Below, in pieces: positions 7,110 through 16,655 of a stretch of DNA of 64,000 nt. Position 1 is the stretch's first letter. Each line of letters opens with the position of its first letter. Origin of the DNA: Synechococcus sp. CCY 0621 (GTDB lineage Bacteria; Cyanobacteriota; Cyanobacteriia; PCC-6307; Cyanobiaceae). The stretch spans positions 62,001 to 126,000 of the forward strand of contig NZ_JAFKRH010000031.1 of NCBI RefSeq assembly GCF_019038465.1, read 5' to 3'. The position numbers and the translations under genes are program-made. The notes under the pieces are model-generated. The model saw nothing but the letters and a program-made list of their open reading frames with translations. It had not been told where the DNA came from and did no database searches.

Positions 7110-8060
7110 ATGCCCGATCTGATCGTTTCGGCCCCCGCCAAGATCAACCTGCATCTCGAGGTGCTGGGGCTACGGCCCGATGGTTACCACGAGCTGGCGA
7201 TGGTGATGCAGAGCATTGACCTGGCCGACACCCTGGTGCTGCGCTCAAGCGCCGACGCCACGATCCGGCTGCGCTGCGACAACGCGGATCTGCCCACCGA
7301 CGGCACCAACCTGATCGTCAGGGCGGCGGAAATGCTGCGCTCCCGGGTCGGCCTGCCGGAGCTGGGGGTGGAGATCACACTGGACAAGCGCATCCCCATC
7401 GGCGCCGGCCTGGCGGGCGGCTCAAGCGATGGAGCCGCCACCTTGGTGGGTCTGGATGCCCTCTGGGGTCTGGGGCTGGGCACCGAGCGGCTCCATGGAC
7501 TGGCGGCCGAGTTGGGATCCGACATGCCCTTCTGCCTGGAGGGCGGCACCCAGCTCTGCTTCGGCCGTGGGGAGAGGCTGGAGCCCGTGCCGCGGCAGCA
7601 GGTGGCGCAGCGGGCAGTGCTGCTGCTCAAGCACCCGCAGGCCAGCGTGTCCACCCCCTGGGCCTATGGCCGCTGCCGGGAGCTGCGTGGCGACTTCTAC
7701 CTGGAGAGCGAGGCGGACTTCGAGCAGCGGCGCCAGGCCCTGCGCCAAGGCCCGCTGCTGGCCGCCCTGGCCGAGCCTGGCCCCCTGCCACCGTTGCGCA
7801 ACGACCTCCAGTCGGTGGTGGCGCCGGAGGTGGAGAGCGTCCGCGCGGGCCTTGATCTGCTGCGCCGCGGACCGCAGGCTCTGGCCGTGGCGATGAGCGG
7901 TTCCGGACCGAGCCTCTATGCCCTCTACCCCGACCTGGCCGCAGCCGAGGCGGCCAGGAGCGCCCTGGCGGGGGAGCTAGGCGCCCTCGGTTTGGCCTCC
8001 TGGTGCTGCCGTTGCGGCGGGTCCGGTGTCAGCCTGGTGACGGATGGATCCCCACCATGA
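7110..8060 (+). CDS. ispE: 4-diphosphocytidyl-2-C-methyl-D-erythritol kinase IspE
   Basis: The protein has 316 residues and is a GHMP-family kinase. It phosphorylates CDP-methylerythritol in the MEP pathway that supplies isoprenoids for chlorophyll, carotenoids and quinones. [10 protein letters not shown] (9-18) carries the catalytic-site lysine and [15 protein letters not shown] (96-110) is the phosphate-binding loop. A C-terminal [12 protein letters not shown] motif completes the set. The start was chosen because it precedes the conserved [10 protein letters not shown]. It overlaps the DUF3082 gene by four bases and heads a long plus-strand run to secF. Confidence 0.95.
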   Translation: MPDLIVSAPAKINLHLEVLGLRPDGYHELAMVMQSIDLADTLVLRSSADATIRLRCDNADLPTDGTNLIVRAAEMLRSRVGLPELGVEITLDKRIPIGAGLAGGSSDGAATLVGLDALWGLGLGTERLHGLAAELGSDMPFCLEGGTQLCFGRGERLEPVPRQQVAQRAVLLLKHPQASVSTPWAYGRCRELRGDFYLESEADFEQRRQALRQGPLLAALAEPGPLPPLRNDLQSVVAPEVESVRAGLDLLRRGPQALAVAMSGSGPSLYALYPDLAAAEAARSALAGELGALGLASWCCRCGGSGVSLVTDGSPP

Positions 8061-8359
8061 CGGACGAACAACCCACCCCGCCGCCGCGCAAGGGACCGCT
8101 GAGCTTCCTGTCCGGTGCCCTCACCAGTGGCCTGCTGGCCTGGCTGAGCCTGGGCGTCAGCCAGCGGGTGGTGGGCTGGTACGTGACCCATCCGCCCCAC
8201 TTCGATTCGGCCTTCGCCCAGAGCATTGCCACGGCGATGAAGACCCTGATGGTGGGGATGTGCTTCCTGGCCACCTTCACCTTCGCCTTCATCGGCCTGG
8301 GGCTGTTCCTGGTGTTCATCCGCAGCCTGTTGCCGGCTGAAGCGGAATCCCCTTCCTAA
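8057..8359 (+). CDS. DUF3082 family membrane protein
   Basis: The protein has 100 residues with a proline-rich N-terminus and two hydrophobic helices, about 17-37 ([20 protein letters not shown]) and 67-93 ([23 protein letters not shown]). It matches the cyanobacterial DUF3082 proteins typically found next to ispE; their function is unknown. The ATG overlaps the ispE TGA, so translation is probably coupled. Confidence 0.8.
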   Translation: MTDEQPTPPPRKGPLSFLSGALTSGLLAWLSLGVSQRVVGWYVTHPPHFDSAFAQSIATAMKTLMVGMCFLATFTFAFIGLGLFLVFIRSLLPAEAESPS

Positions 8360-8387
8360 GCTGCCACCGCCGCCGTCCTTCCCCCTG

Positions 8388-8483
8388 ATGACTCCCCACG
8401 ACCTGGGTCTGCTGGTGGTTCTGCTGCTGCCGGGCATGCTCCTGTCGGTCCTGCTGCTCAGCACCTTCGCCGCCGGCGGCTGA
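8388..8483 (+). CDS. 31-residue predicted membrane peptide
   Basis: The frame reads MTPHDLGLLVVLLLPGMLL and continues SVLLLSTFAAGG. It is a single hydrophobic helix with a short polar start. It lies 28 bases after DUF3082 and 31 before pdhB, in the same orientation. Its length resembles the tiny subunits of cyanobacterial thylakoid complexes, but I cannot assign it to one. Support is composition and position only. Confidence 0.5.
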   Translation: MTPHDLGLLVVLLLPGMLLSVLLLSTFAAGG

Positions 8484-8514
8484 GATAGGTTAGCCGCGCA
8501 AAGGCCCCCGCTCC

Positions 8515-9498
8515 GTGGCTGAAACTCTCCTGTTCAACGCCCTGCGCGAAGCCATCGACGAGGAGATGGCGCGCGACCCCCATGTCTGTGTCATGGGCGA
8601 GGACGTGGGCCATTACGGCGGCTCCTACAAGGTCACCAAGGACCTCTGTGAGAAGTACGGCGAACTGCGGGTGCTGGACACCCCCATCGCCGAGAACAGC
8701 TTCACCGGCATGGCCGTCGGTGCCGCCATGACCGGCCTGCGGCCGATCGTGGAAGGCATGAACATGGGCTTCCTGCTGCTCGCCTTCAACCAGATCTCCA
8801 ACAACATGGGGATGCTGCGCTACACCAGCGGCGGCAACTACACCATCCCGGCCGTGGTGCGCGGTCCCGGCGGCGTCGGTCGTCAGCTCGGTGCCGAGCA
8901 CAGCCAGCGCCTCGAGGCCTACTTCCACGCCGTTCCAGGCATCAAGATCGTGGCGGTCAGCACCCCCACCAACGCCAAGGGCCTGATGAAGGCCGCCATC
9001 CGCGACAACAATCCCGTGCTCTTCTTCGAGCACGTCCTGCTTTACAACCTCAGCGAAGACATCCCTGAAGGCGACTACATCTGCGCCCTCGACCAGGCCG
9101 AGGTCGTCCGTGAAGGCAAGGACGTCACCATGCTCACCTACTCGCGCATGCGCCACCACTGCCTCAAGGCGGTGGAGCAGCTGGAGCAGGAGGGCGTGGA
9201 TGTGGAGCTGATCGACCTGATCAGCCTCAAGCCCTTCGACATGGAGACCATCGCCCGCTCCATCCGCAAGACCCACAAAGTGGTGGTGGTGGAAGAGTGC
9301 ATGAAGACGGGCGGCATCGGTGCCGAACTGATCGCCCTGATCACCGAGCACTGCTTTGACGACCTCGACGCCCGGCCCCTGCGTCTCTCGTCCCAGGACA
9401 TCCCCACCCCCTACAACGGCAATCTGGAGAACCTCACGATCATCCAGCCGCACCAGATCGTCGCCGCGGCGCTCGATCTGAAAGCGGGCCGTCGCTGA
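8515..9498 (+). CDS. pdhB: Pyruvate dehydrogenase E1 component, beta subunit
   Basis: The protein has 327 residues. With the alpha subunit it forms the thiamine-diphosphate E1 that decarboxylates pyruvate to feed acetyl-CoA synthesis. Conserved segments include [15 protein letters not shown], the cofactor-contacting EGMNMGF region, [16 protein letters not shown] and the C-terminal [15 protein letters not shown]. The start is GTG, directly before [13 protein letters not shown]. The alpha subunit is not in the window, as usual in cyanobacteria where pdhA and pdhB are unlinked. It is followed one base later by secD. Confidence 0.95.
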   Translation: MAETLLFNALREAIDEEMARDPHVCVMGEDVGHYGGSYKVTKDLCEKYGELRVLDTPIAENSFTGMAVGAAMTGLRPIVEGMNMGFLLLAFNQISNNMGMLRYTSGGNYTIPAVVRGPGGVGRQLGAEHSQRLEAYFHAVPGIKIVAVSTPTNAKGLMKAAIRDNNPVLFFEHVLLYNLSEDIPEGDYICALDQAEVVREGKDVTMLTYSRMRHHCLKAVEQLEQEGVDVELIDLISLKPFDMETIARSIRKTHKVVVVEECMKTGGIGAELIALITEHCFDDLDARPLRLSSQDIPTPYNGNLENLTIIQPHQIVAAALDLKAGRR

Positions 9499-9499
9499 G

Positions 9500-11026
9500 A
9501 TGGGACGCCAACAGGGCTGGTTCGCCCTCATCCTCGCCCTCACCATCGCCTCCGGCGCCCTGCTGGCCAACTACGGACTGCAGCTCGGTCTCGATCTGCG
9601 TGGCGGCAGCCAGCTGACCCTCCAGGTGATGCCCGCCGGCGCCATCACCCGGGTGGACACCGAGCAGCTGGAGGCCGTCAAGGACGTGCTGGAACGGCGC
9701 ATCAACGGCCTGGGCGTGGCCGAATCCACCCTCCAGGCCGTGGGCAGCGACCAGCTGGTGCTGCAGCTCCCCGGCGAGCAGGATCCCAGCCAGGCGGCCC
9801 GGGTTCTGGGCAGCACCGCCCTGCTGGAGTTCCGCGCCCAGAAGCCCGGCACCGAGGAGGAGATGCGGGGTCTGCTGGCCCTCAAGCGCCAGGCCGAGTC
9901 GGTGCTGCGGGCCAAGCGCCCCCCCTCCCCCAGCGATGACCCCACGTCACCCCCCCCGCCGGAAACACCGTCCCTTTCGCCCCAGGATCTCTCCAAGGCG
10001 CTCAGCTCCCTCGGCATCCAGGTTCCCGCCGGCAGCACGGAGGTTGACCAGATCGAGCTATTGCTGCGGGAGACCAACCGCCGCATCCTCGGCCTCTACG
10101 GGCCGCCGCTGATCACCGGCAAGGATCTCACCAGCGCCGGTCGCCAGCAGCAGGCCACCGGTACCGGCTGGGAGGTGACCCTCGGCTTCAACCGGGAAGG
10201 GGGCGAGAAGTTCGCCTCCCTGACCCAGTCGATCGCCGGCACCGGCCGGGTTCTGGGCATCGTCCTCGATGGCCGCTCGATCAGCGAGGCCAGTGTCGGC
10301 GAGCAGTTCAAGGTGGCCGGCATCACCGGTGGTTCCGCTTCGATCACGGGCAATTTCAGTGCCGAAGAGGCCCGAGACCTGGAGGTCCAGCTGCGTGGTG
10401 GCTCCCTGCCCCTGCCGGTGAAGATCGTCGAGGTGCGCACGGTCGGCCCATCGCTGGGAGCCGAGAACATCCGCTCCAGCCTGGTGGCGGGCCTCTCGGG
10501 CCTGGTGCTGGTGGCGGTGTTCATGGCGGTTGTGTACCGCCTGCCAGGGATCGTCGCGGTGGTGGCCCTGAGCCTCTATGCCCTGTTCAACCTGGCGATC
10601 TACGCCCTGATCCCTGTCACCCTCACCCTGCCCGGCATTGCCGGCTTCATCCTCTCGGTGGGGATCGCCGTGGATGCGAACGTGCTGATCTTCGAGCGCA
10701 TCAAGGAGGAACTCCGCGGCGGCAACACCCTGATCCGTTCGATCGACATGGGATTTTCCCTGGCCTTTTCCTCGATCTTCGACGGCCACGCCACCGGCCT
10801 GATCAGCTGCGCCGCCCTCTTCTTCCTGGGCACCGGCCTGGTCAAGGGTTTCGCCGTCACCCTGGCGATCGGTCTGCTGCTGAGCCTGTTCACCGCCCTC
10901 ACCTGCACCCGAACCCTGCTGCGCCTGTTGATGAGCTATCCCGCCCTGCGGCGCCCCACCTACTTCCTGCCGGCCCGCCAGCTGCCCCCCGCCAAGTCCG
11001 GTGCGGCCCAGGCGGGTCTGGCCTGA
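9500..11026 (+). CDS. secD: Protein translocase subunit SecD
   Basis: The protein has 508 residues. It forms the SecDF complex that uses the proton gradient to help pull proteins through SecYEG. It has an N-terminal membrane helix (about 9-28), the GLDLRGGSQLTLQ motif, and a large extracytoplasmic P1 domain. This includes a low-complexity proline-rich insertion (about 140-165). Five membrane helices occupy the last 180 residues, with GIAVDANVLIFERIKEELR containing the conserved aspartate. The ATG lies one base after pdhB. The next gene, secF, begins immediately after its TGA. Confidence 0.95.
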   Translation: MGRQQGWFALILALTIASGALLANYGLQLGLDLRGGSQLTLQVMPAGAITRVDTEQLEAVKDVLERRINGLGVAESTLQAVGSDQLVLQLPGEQDPSQAARVLGSTALLEFRAQKPGTEEEMRGLLALKRQAESVLRAKRPPSPSDDPTSPPPPETPSLSPQDLSKALSSLGIQVPAGSTEVDQIELLLRETNRRILGLYGPPLITGKDLTSAGRQQQATGTGWEVTLGFNREGGEKFASLTQSIAGTGRVLGIVLDGRSISEASVGEQFKVAGITGGSASITGNFSAEEARDLEVQLRGGSLPLPVKIVEVRTVGPSLGAENIRSSLVAGLSGLVLVAVFMAVVYRLPGIVAVVALSLYALFNLAIYALIPVTLTLPGIAGFILSVGIAVDANVLIFERIKEELRGGNTLIRSIDMGFSLAFSSIFDGHATGLISCAALFFLGTGLVKGFAVTLAIGLLLSLFTALTCTRTLLRLLMSYPALRRPTYFLPARQLPPAKSGAAQAGLA

Positions 11027-11989
11027 ATGACTGCCATGACCCCCGCCCCTACCCCCCGTTTCCGCATCAGCCGCCACCGGCGCCTGGCCTGGCTGGGATC
11101 GGCCCTGGCCTGCGGCCTGAGCCTGCTGGGTCTGGCACTCTGCTGGCTGAACCCGGCCATCCACGCACCCCTGCGGCCCGGCCTGGATTTCACCGGCGGC
11201 ACCCAGGTGCAGGTGGAGCGCGATTGTGCCCCCTGCACGGCGATCACCGCCGCAGAGATTCGCCAGGGTCTGAGTGGCCTCAACCTGCCCTCCTCAGAGG
11301 GCGATCGCGCACCCAACCTGGGCAGTGCCTCCGTTCAGGTGCTGGATAGCGGCCGGTCCCTGCTGCTGCGGCTGCCGGCCCTCGAGGCTGAGCAGAGCTC
11401 GGCCTTGGTCGATGACCTGGCCAGCAAGTTTGGCCCACTGCTCAAGAGCGGCACGTCGGTGAACACGATCGGCCCCACCCTCGGCTCGCGCCTGCTGCGG
11501 GGCAGCCTCATTTCCCTGCTGGTCAGCTTCGTCGGGATTTCGGTGTACATCTCCTTCAGCTACAGCGGCATTTTCGCTGTCCTGGCCCTGCTGTGTCTGG
11601 CCCATGACGTCCTGATCACCTGCGGACTGTTCGCCTGGCTGGGCCTGCTGCAGGGCATCGAAGTGGATTCCCTGTTTGCCGTTTCCCTGATCACGATCGC
11701 CGGCTATTCGGTCAACGACACCGTGGTGGTGTACGACCGGATCCGTGAACAACGCCGCACCCTGGGTGATCTGTCGCTGGTGGATCAGGTGGACGTGGCC
11801 GTGGATGCCACCCTCACCCGCTCGCTTTACACCTCCTTCACCACCCTGTTGCCCCTGGTGGCCCTGATCTTCTTCGGCGGCAGCACCCTGTTCTGGTTCG
11901 CGGTGGCGCTCACCGTGGGTATCGCCGTCGGCAGCTGGTCGAGCATCGGTGTGGCTCCCACCCTTCTGCCCGTCCTCTCCAAGCGATGA
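11027..11989 (+). CDS. secF: Protein translocase subunit SecF
   Basis: The protein has 320 residues with one N-terminal helix, the GLDFTGGTQVQV motif, a small periplasmic domain and five C-terminal helices. These include the conserved SVNDTVVVYDRIRE, which parallels the SecD proton-path segment. Its ATG follows the secD stop with no gap, and its own stop overlaps the next small gene by four bases. The unit is therefore secD-secF-small membrane protein. Confidence 0.95.
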   Translation: MTAMTPAPTPRFRISRHRRLAWLGSALACGLSLLGLALCWLNPAIHAPLRPGLDFTGGTQVQVERDCAPCTAITAAEIRQGLSGLNLPSSEGDRAPNLGSASVQVLDSGRSLLLRLPALEAEQSSALVDDLASKFGPLLKSGTSVNTIGPTLGSRLLRGSLISLLVSFVGISVYISFSYSGIFAVLALLCLAHDVLITCGLFAWLGLLQGIEVDSLFAVSLITIAGYSVNDTVVVYDRIREQRRTLGDLSLVDQVDVAVDATLTRSLYTSFTTLLPLVALIFFGGSTLFWFAVALTVGIAVGSWSSIGVAPTLLPVLSKR

Positions 11990-12210
11990 GGGGCCCGGAA
12001 CGTGTCGAAGGGGGCCGGCGTGGCTGGTCCATGTTGCCGCTGGTGCTGCTGGTGCTGGCCCTGATCGATCTGCGGGTGGAGTTGATCCTGCTCTGGGACC
12101 ACTTCACCCTGGCGTCCCTCAGCGCCGCCGTCCGCTCCCATCTGCTGGCCGTGGCGGTGCTGGTGGCCCAGCCGTCGCTCTGGCACCACTACCGCCGCTC
12201 CCGCGGCTGA
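11986..12210 (+). CDS. Small two-helix membrane protein downstream of secF
   Basis: The protein has 74 residues with a basic start (MRGPERVEGGRRGW). Helix 1 is at about 17-38 and helix 2 at about 46-63, followed by a basic tail (HHYRRSRG). No family is recognised. Its ATG overlaps the secF TGA, which supports it as a translated, translationally coupled gene. The positive-inside rule would place both ends in the cytoplasm. A link to SecDF is suggested only by position. Confidence 0.6.
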   Translation: MRGPERVEGGRRGWSMLPLVLLVLALIDLRVELILLWDHFTLASLSAAVRSHLLAVAVLVAQPSLWHHYRRSRG

Positions 12211-12239
12211 GCCGATCGGGACCGGATGGCTAGTTCTGT

Positions 12240-13247
12240 TCAGGTCAGGTCCCAGCGGTCCATCACGTCCCGCACCAGCACCTCTTCGCAGGCCACCTGC
12301 AGCACCACCACCAGGGGCAGGGCCAGTAGAAGCCCGGGCAATCCGAGCAGAGCCCCCAGACTCAACTGGGCCATCAGGGCGACGGTGGGCAACAGGTTGA
12401 CGGTGCGGCTCAGCAGCAGGGGAGTCAGCAGGAAGGCTTCGCCGTTCTGCAGCAGCAGCCGCAGCACGAGCACCTGGACCACCTTCGCCGGAGAGATCAG
12501 CAGGGCCACAGCCAGTGGAAGCAGGGTGGCGGTCGTGGGTCCGATGGTGGGCACAAAGGTGAGAAGGCCGCAGACCAGGCCACTCAGCAACGCCAGGGGC
12601 ACTTGCAGCAGGGCCAGCCCCGCCCAGGTGGTGATGAACACCACGGTGCCTGAGATCGTCATCCCCGCCAGCCAGCCACCGAGGGCCTCGCGGCATTCGC
12701 CCAGCAACTGCTCCATGCGCCGCCGGTAGAAGCGGGGTGTGGCGGCGATCACCAGCCGTTGGTGGCTGACCGGATCGAGTGCCATCAGGATCGCCAGCAA
12801 CAGCATCAGCAGCAGCTGGATGGTGCTGTTGGCGGCACCACCCGCCACGCCGAGCAGTTGGCTGCCCAGGGGCTGAAGCCGGTCCCAGAGGGTTCCATCG
12901 TCCAGCTGCCGCTCCAGGTCGCGCAACAGGGGGGTCTTGGGCGCCATGTCACCGAGTCGCTGGACCAGCTCGGGCACCAGCTGGCTGAACTGGCGGATCT
13001 GGTCGATCAGCTCCGGCAGCAGCAGATGGCCCAGCAGCCAGCCGATCACCAGCAGCACCAGCAGCACCAGCGACAGGGCAGCCCCCCGGTTGAGGCGGGT
13101 GAGCCGCCGCAGCAGGGTGGTGGGCACATCCAGCGCCACCGCCAGCACCACGGCGCCGAAGAGGATCAGCAGCACCCAGCGAAGTTCCCAGAGCAGCAGG
13201 AACAGCGCCACCAGGGCCAGGGCCCCGAGCAGGGTGCGTGCCTTCAT
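12240..13247 (-). CDS. AI-2E family (PerM/TqsA-type) permease, copy 2
   Basis: The protein has 335 residues and about eight hydrophobic helices. It has the family's central cytoplasmic-side region followed by VPTIGPTTATLLPLAVALL and the C-terminal [21 protein letters not shown]-2E/PerM proteins include quorum-signal exporters and Na+/H+-type antiporters, so the substrate is unknown. Its ATG overlaps the stop of the preceding paralogue by four bases. The pair is one transcription unit behind psb28. Confidence 0.85.
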   Translation of the reverse strand: MKARTLLGALALVALFLLLWELRWVLLILFGAVVLAVALDVPTTLLRRLTRLNRGAALSLVLLVLLVIGWLLGHLLLPELIDQIRQFSQLVPELVQRLGDMAPKTPLLRDLERQLDDGTLWDRLQPLGSQLLGVAGGAANSTIQLLLMLLLAILMALDPVSHQRLVIAATPRFYRRRMEQLLGECREALGGWLAGMTISGTVVFITTWAGLALLQVPLALLSGLVCGLLTFVPTIGPTTATLLPLAVALLISPAKVVQVLVLRLLLQNGEAFLLTPLLLSRTVNLLPTVALMAQLSLGALLGLPGLLLALPLVVVLQVACEEVLVRDVMDRWDLT

Positions 13248-14317
13248 GTCTGCCGGCGCTCCCGCTTCCAGGGATCGAGGATGTCATGGATCAGCACATC
13301 CCGCAGCAGCACCTGCAGACAAACCGCCAGTGGCAGGGCCAGCAGCAGGCCGAGGGGGCCGAACAGCAGGGTGAAGAGGAGCTGGGCGGTGAGGGTCAGG
13401 CCCGGCAGCAGCTGCAGCTGATGGTGCATCACCGAAGGGGTGATGACATAGCTCTCGAGGTTCTGGATGACCACGTAAACCAGCAGGACGGCCACGGCCT
13501 TCCAGGGGGCATCCAGGAGCGCCACCGACATCGGGAAGATCGTGCTGAGCGTCGGTCCCACGTTGGGGATGATGTTGAGCAGGCCGGCCAGCAGGGCATT
13601 GGCCGCCACCAGCTTGACCCCCAGCACGGACAGGCCGATGGCGGCCAGCAGGCCCACGCAGACGGAGCTGATCAGCACCCCCACCATCCAGCTGCTCAGG
13701 GCGGTGCCGCAGGACACCAGCACCTGGCGCAGGCGCCTTCGGTAGAAGGACGGCGCCAGCAGCAGCAGGGCCTCCCGGTAGCCGGTGGGTTGGGCCGCGA
13801 CCATCAGGGAGACGGCCACCACGAACAGGGTCTGGAGCAGGCCGGCACCGAGGTTGCCGGCCACGCCCACCAGGCCGATCGCCCCACCGCCGAGCCGGCC
13901 CAGCAGGTCAGGGGGCAGGCTGGCGGGAATCGAGAGAGTGGATTTGAGCCAGTCCAGGCTGCCGTCCCTGCGGCCGTAGACCATCTGGGACGCCCCCTCG
14001 AGGGCGTTGCGCACCAGCTTCCAGAGCTCCGCCCAGGCCCGCGGCACCTGCTGCACCAGTTCGCGGAACTCGGCGATGAAGGGGGGGATCACGACCGTGG
14101 CCACCAGCAGCACCACCAACGTCACCAGCAGCAGGGCCAGCAGCAGGGCGATGGGTCTGGCCACACCGAGGCGTTCGCGAATGGCGCCCACCAGGGTGCA
14201 CAGGGCCATGGCAAGCACCACGGCGGCGAACAGCAGGATCAGGGCGTCACGCAGGCTCCACAGCAGAACCAGCGCTGCCAGCAGGGCGATCAGGCCCAGC
14301 CACTGCCCGAACTTCAA
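13244..14317 (-). CDS. AI-2E family (PerM/TqsA-type) permease, copy 1
   Basis: The protein has 357 residues with the same architecture as its downstream neighbour: paired N-terminal helices, a loop containing [16 protein letters not shown], and [22 protein letters not shown]. The C-terminal helix contains [18 protein letters not shown]. The two copies resemble each other around the N-termini and the (P)xxGPT segment, which suggests an old tandem duplication. The start overlaps the psb28 stop by four bases. The substrate cannot be predicted. Confidence 0.85.
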   Translation of the reverse strand: MKFGQWLGLIALLAALVLLWSLRDALILLFAAVVLAMALCTLVGAIRERLGVARPIALLLALLLVTLVVLLVATVVIPPFIAEFRELVQQVPRAWAELWKLVRNALEGASQMVYGRRDGSLDWLKSTLSIPASLPPDLLGRLGGGAIGLVGVAGNLGAGLLQTLFVVAVSLMVAAQPTGYREALLLLAPSFYRRRLRQVLVSCGTALSSWMVGVLISSVCVGLLAAIGLSVLGVKLVAANALLAGLLNIIPNVGPTLSTIFPMSVALLDAPWKAVAVLLVYVVIQNLESYVITPSVMHHQLQLLPGLTLTAQLLFTLLFGPLGLLLALPLAVCLQVLLRDVLIHDILDPWKRERRQT

Positions 14318-14688
14318 ACCTCCTCCTGGCCCTCCTCGGCCGGTTCGTCACCCTGGCCGGCAAATCCCAGACCATGGCCGTCGGCATAGCGCTGCGCGAA
14401 GCGCATGAAGCGCTCGAAATCGGCGGTGCTCTTCCAGGTGTAGGTGGCTTCCAGGGCGCTGGCCTTGCCGTTGACGAAGCGGGCCTTCACCTCCCGGGTC
14501 ACCATCTCGCCTTCCTCATCGAGCATGAACATGCCGGTGATGTCGCCCACCGCCTGGGGGGCCAGGGCCTCGGGTTCCTCGAACACGAAGGTGGCCTGGC
14601 CGGTGCGGCCATCCCGGGATCGGGTCAAGCGGATGTCGGGCACGACCGTCTCGTCCACCCCGCGGAAGAACTGAATGGCGGCGGCCAT
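14314..14688 (-). CDS. psb28: Photosystem II assembly factor Psb28
   Basis: The protein has 124 residues. It begins [20 protein letters not shown] and contains [29 protein letters not shown] and the wheel-like core [22 protein letters not shown] (written here in part). Psb28 binds the cytoplasmic side of CP47 in PSII assembly intermediates and affects chlorophyll-protein assembly. The C-terminus is extended by an acidic stretch ([12 protein letters not shown]). It is first in an operon with the two AI-2E permeases. Confidence 0.93.
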   Translation of the reverse strand: MAAAIQFFRGVDETVVPDIRLTRSRDGRTGQATFVFEEPEALAPQAVGDITGMFMLDEEGEMVTREVKARFVNGKASALEATYTWKSTADFERFMRFAQRYADGHGLGFAGQGDEPAEEGQEEV

Positions 14689-14813
14689 GGCACTCGCTGA
14701 AAAGGGGACTTTAGGCAGAGCCCGAACCCGCCCTCCACGCCCCTGGAGCCAGTGCCCATCGGCCCTGACATAGTGGGACCCACCATGCTGCCTTCTCGGC
14801 TGGTCGTTTTCCC

Positions 14814-15560
14814 ATGCTTTCCGGTCCTCCGGTTTCCAGCACCGTTGATGCCGATCAGCTGCTGGAGCGTTTCCTGGCAGGCTCCGCGCGTCAGCGCCGC
14901 AGCCTGCTGGGCCCGCTCGAGCAGGCCGGCTCCGACCTGCTCGAGCGGATCCCGGACCGGCTCGACCGGCTCGATGCCACCGGTGATGACTGGGCAGCGG
15001 GCCATCTGATCCAGCTGCTGCTGGCCCGCGGGGACACAGGCCGGCAGGAGGCCTGGCGGGCCCGACACCCCGAGGGCTGGCTCGCCGTCGCCAGCGCCGC
15101 CGGCCTTGACTACACGCCGCTGCAGCAGCGCCTGATGCGGCAGGACTTCGAAGCGGCCGATCGCCTCACCAGCGAGCACCTGCGCCAGCTGGCCGGAGAG
15201 GCAGCCGTGCGGCGCGGCTATGTCTATTACAGCGAGGTTGCGGTGATGCCAGCCACCGACCTCACCAGCCTCGACCGTCTCTGGTGCTGCTACTCCCAGG
15301 GGCGTTTCGGCTTCTCGGTCCAGGCCCGCCTGCTGCAGGTGTGTCAGGGACAGTGGGATCGGCTCTGGCCCCGGCTCGGCTGGAAGAGCAACGGCACCTG
15401 GACCCGCTACCCGGGCTCCTTCCAGTGGTCGCTGGAGGCCCCGGAGGGCCACATGCCCCTGATCAACCAGCTGCGGGGCGTGCGGTTGATGGACGCGGTT
15501 CTGCAACATCCCGCCATACGGGCCCGCCTGGGGGAGGCGCCGGCCGGGGGTGCGCGTTAG
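14814..15560 (+). CDS. gun4: GUN4 domain protein
   Basis: The protein has 248 residues. An N-terminal helical bundle (about 10-90) precedes the GUN4 core (about 95-235). The core is recognisable from [20 protein letters not shown], then [22 protein letters not shown] and the [33 protein letters not shown] region (quoted in pieces). GUN4 binds protoporphyrin and Mg-protoporphyrin and stimulates magnesium chelatase at the entry to chlorophyll synthesis. It may be cotranscribed with the ATPase gene 32 bases downstream. Confidence 0.92.
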   Translation: MLSGPPVSSTVDADQLLERFLAGSARQRRSLLGPLEQAGSDLLERIPDRLDRLDATGDDWAAGHLIQLLLARGDTGRQEAWRARHPEGWLAVASAAGLDYTPLQQRLMRQDFEAADRLTSEHLRQLAGEAAVRRGYVYYSEVAVMPATDLTSLDRLWCCYSQGRFGFSVQARLLQVCQGQWDRLWPRLGWKSNGTWTRYPGSFQWSLEAPEGHMPLINQLRGVRLMDAVLQHPAIRARLGEAPAGGAR

Positions 15561-15592
15561 GTTCCGGAGAGGCGAACTGGACTTCCTGCTGC

Positions 15593-16018
15593 ATGCAGCT
15601 CCGCTGGGCCGATTACATCACCCCCTCCACCCTGCAGCTGGCCCCGCTGGTGGAGTTGCTGCTTGAACCCATTGGCTGCGCGCTCCGCCAGGCGGAGCTG
15701 CAGCTCGGTCTGCAGGAGGCCCTTGTCAATGCCGTGCGTCACGGCAACGGCTGCGATCCCGGCAAGTGCCTGAGGGTCCGCCGCATCGTCACCCCCCGCT
15801 GGGTGATCTGGCAGGTGCAGGACGAAGGCCCCGGGCTTCCACCCCATGCCCGCCACAGTTCCCTGCCCTGCCAGCAGGATGCTCCCTCAGGCCGGGGCCT
15901 GTTCCTCATTCATCACTGTTTTGATGACGTGCGTTGGAGCGGCCGGGGCAACCGGCTGCAGCTGGCGGCTCGGCGTGCGGTGGTCAGCGACCGTGGGCCG
16001 GGCAGCCCGGATCGCTGA
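15593..16018 (+). CDS. RsbW/SpoIIAB-type serine kinase-like ATPase (HATPase_c)
   Basis: The protein has 141 residues and is a stand-alone GHKL ATP-binding domain. It has the N box in LQEALVNAVRHGN, a G1 motif in DEGPGLPP and a G2-like SGRGLFLIHHCFDDV. This is the pattern of anti-sigma-factor serine/threonine kinases of the RsbW/SpoIIAB type. No RsbV-like antagonist or sigma factor is nearby. It follows gun4 on the same strand. The 3' end overlaps the converging DUF6439 gene by 35 bases. Confidence 0.75.
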   Translation: MQLRWADYITPSTLQLAPLVELLLEPIGCALRQAELQLGLQEALVNAVRHGNGCDPGKCLRVRRIVTPRWVIWQVQDEGPGLPPHARHSSLPCQQDAPSGRGLFLIHHCFDDVRWSGRGNRLQLAARRAVVSDRGPGSPDR

Positions 16019-16346
16019 TCTCGGCCCGCAGCCAGGCCAAGGCGTTCTCCAGCAGGGCGATGGCGCTGCGCCGACCTTCGCTGTCCGCACGGGCGGCCGG
16101 TTCATCGGCGGCCAGAAGCTGAACCAGGGCTGCTGCCACCTGTTCGGCCGCGCGCCGGGAGCGCTGGTGCTTGAGGGCATGCCAGTCCCGATCACCGATG
16201 CTGAGCTGGCGATGCAGGCGTTCGGCCAGGGGCAGGGTCTCCGGCGGCCACGACCGGTGCGACGGGATCACAGCATCGGAAGGAGACGCCGTTTCGGCTG
16301 GAGAGCTGGTGGCTTCCACTGGACGATCGGACCACGGTGGCCCCAT
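15984..16346 (-). CDS. DUF6439 family cyanobacterial protein
   Basis: The protein has about 120 residues. The conserved part is the second half: LAERLHRQLSIGDRDWHALK, QRSRRAAEQVAAALVQLLA, IALLENALAWLRAEISDPGCP. It looks fully helical and soluble. It resembles a small cyanobacterial family (DUF6439) of unknown function, assigned from memory. The start at 16346 was preferred to one at 16421, which would overlap the divergent gene at 16385. Confidence 0.65.
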   Translation of the reverse strand: MGPPWSDRPVEATSSPAETASPSDAVIPSHRSWPPETLPLAERLHRQLSIGDRDWHALKHQRSRRAAEQVAAALVQLLAADEPAARADSEGRRSAIALLENALAWLRAEISDPGCPAHGR

Positions 16347-16384
16347 CCTGTCGTTCCAGGCCTCGCCCTGTCGATCGCGCCACC

Positions 16385-16654
16385 ATGAGCCGCCTCCAGC
16401 GCCCCCGCCGCTCACCACCACCCGGACTCCTGCACCATCTGGCCGCGGTGCTGAGCATCGCCGGCCGCCCGGGGGCCGTTGCCCCCACTGGCGTGACGCT
16501 GCGGCGGCGGCGGCAGAAGCTGGAGCTGGCCCAGAGGCTGCTGGATCCCCTCCCCGACGGCCTGCTGCCGAGCAGCCGTCATGGCGAACGTTTCTGGTCG
16601 GCCCTGCGCTGGGGGGGGCTTGGGCTGCTGCTGGCCTGGCTGCTGCGTCCCTGA
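16385..16654 (+). CDS. Small hypothetical protein with C-terminal membrane helix
   Basis: The protein has 89 residues. It has a basic, proline-rich N-terminus (MSRLQRPRRSPPPG), a charged helix with TLRRRRQKLELAQRLL, and a final hydrophobic helix LGLLLAWLLRP. No family is recognised. It lies alone between the divergent DUF6439 gene and the converging glutamine synthetase-like gene, with one base between their stops. Composition matches the neighbours. Confidence 0.45.
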   Translation: MSRLQRPRRSPPPGLLHHLAAVLSIAGRPGAVAPTGVTLRRRRQKLELAQRLLDPLPDGLLPSSRHGERFWSALRWGGLGLLLAWLLRP

Positions 16655-16655
16655 G

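Noticed and set aside
12759-14408. Long plus-strand frames over the two permeases
   Set aside because: They are rich in Gln, His and Gly with no motifs. The minus-strand frames have clear membrane-helix patterns and 4-base overlaps with psb28.
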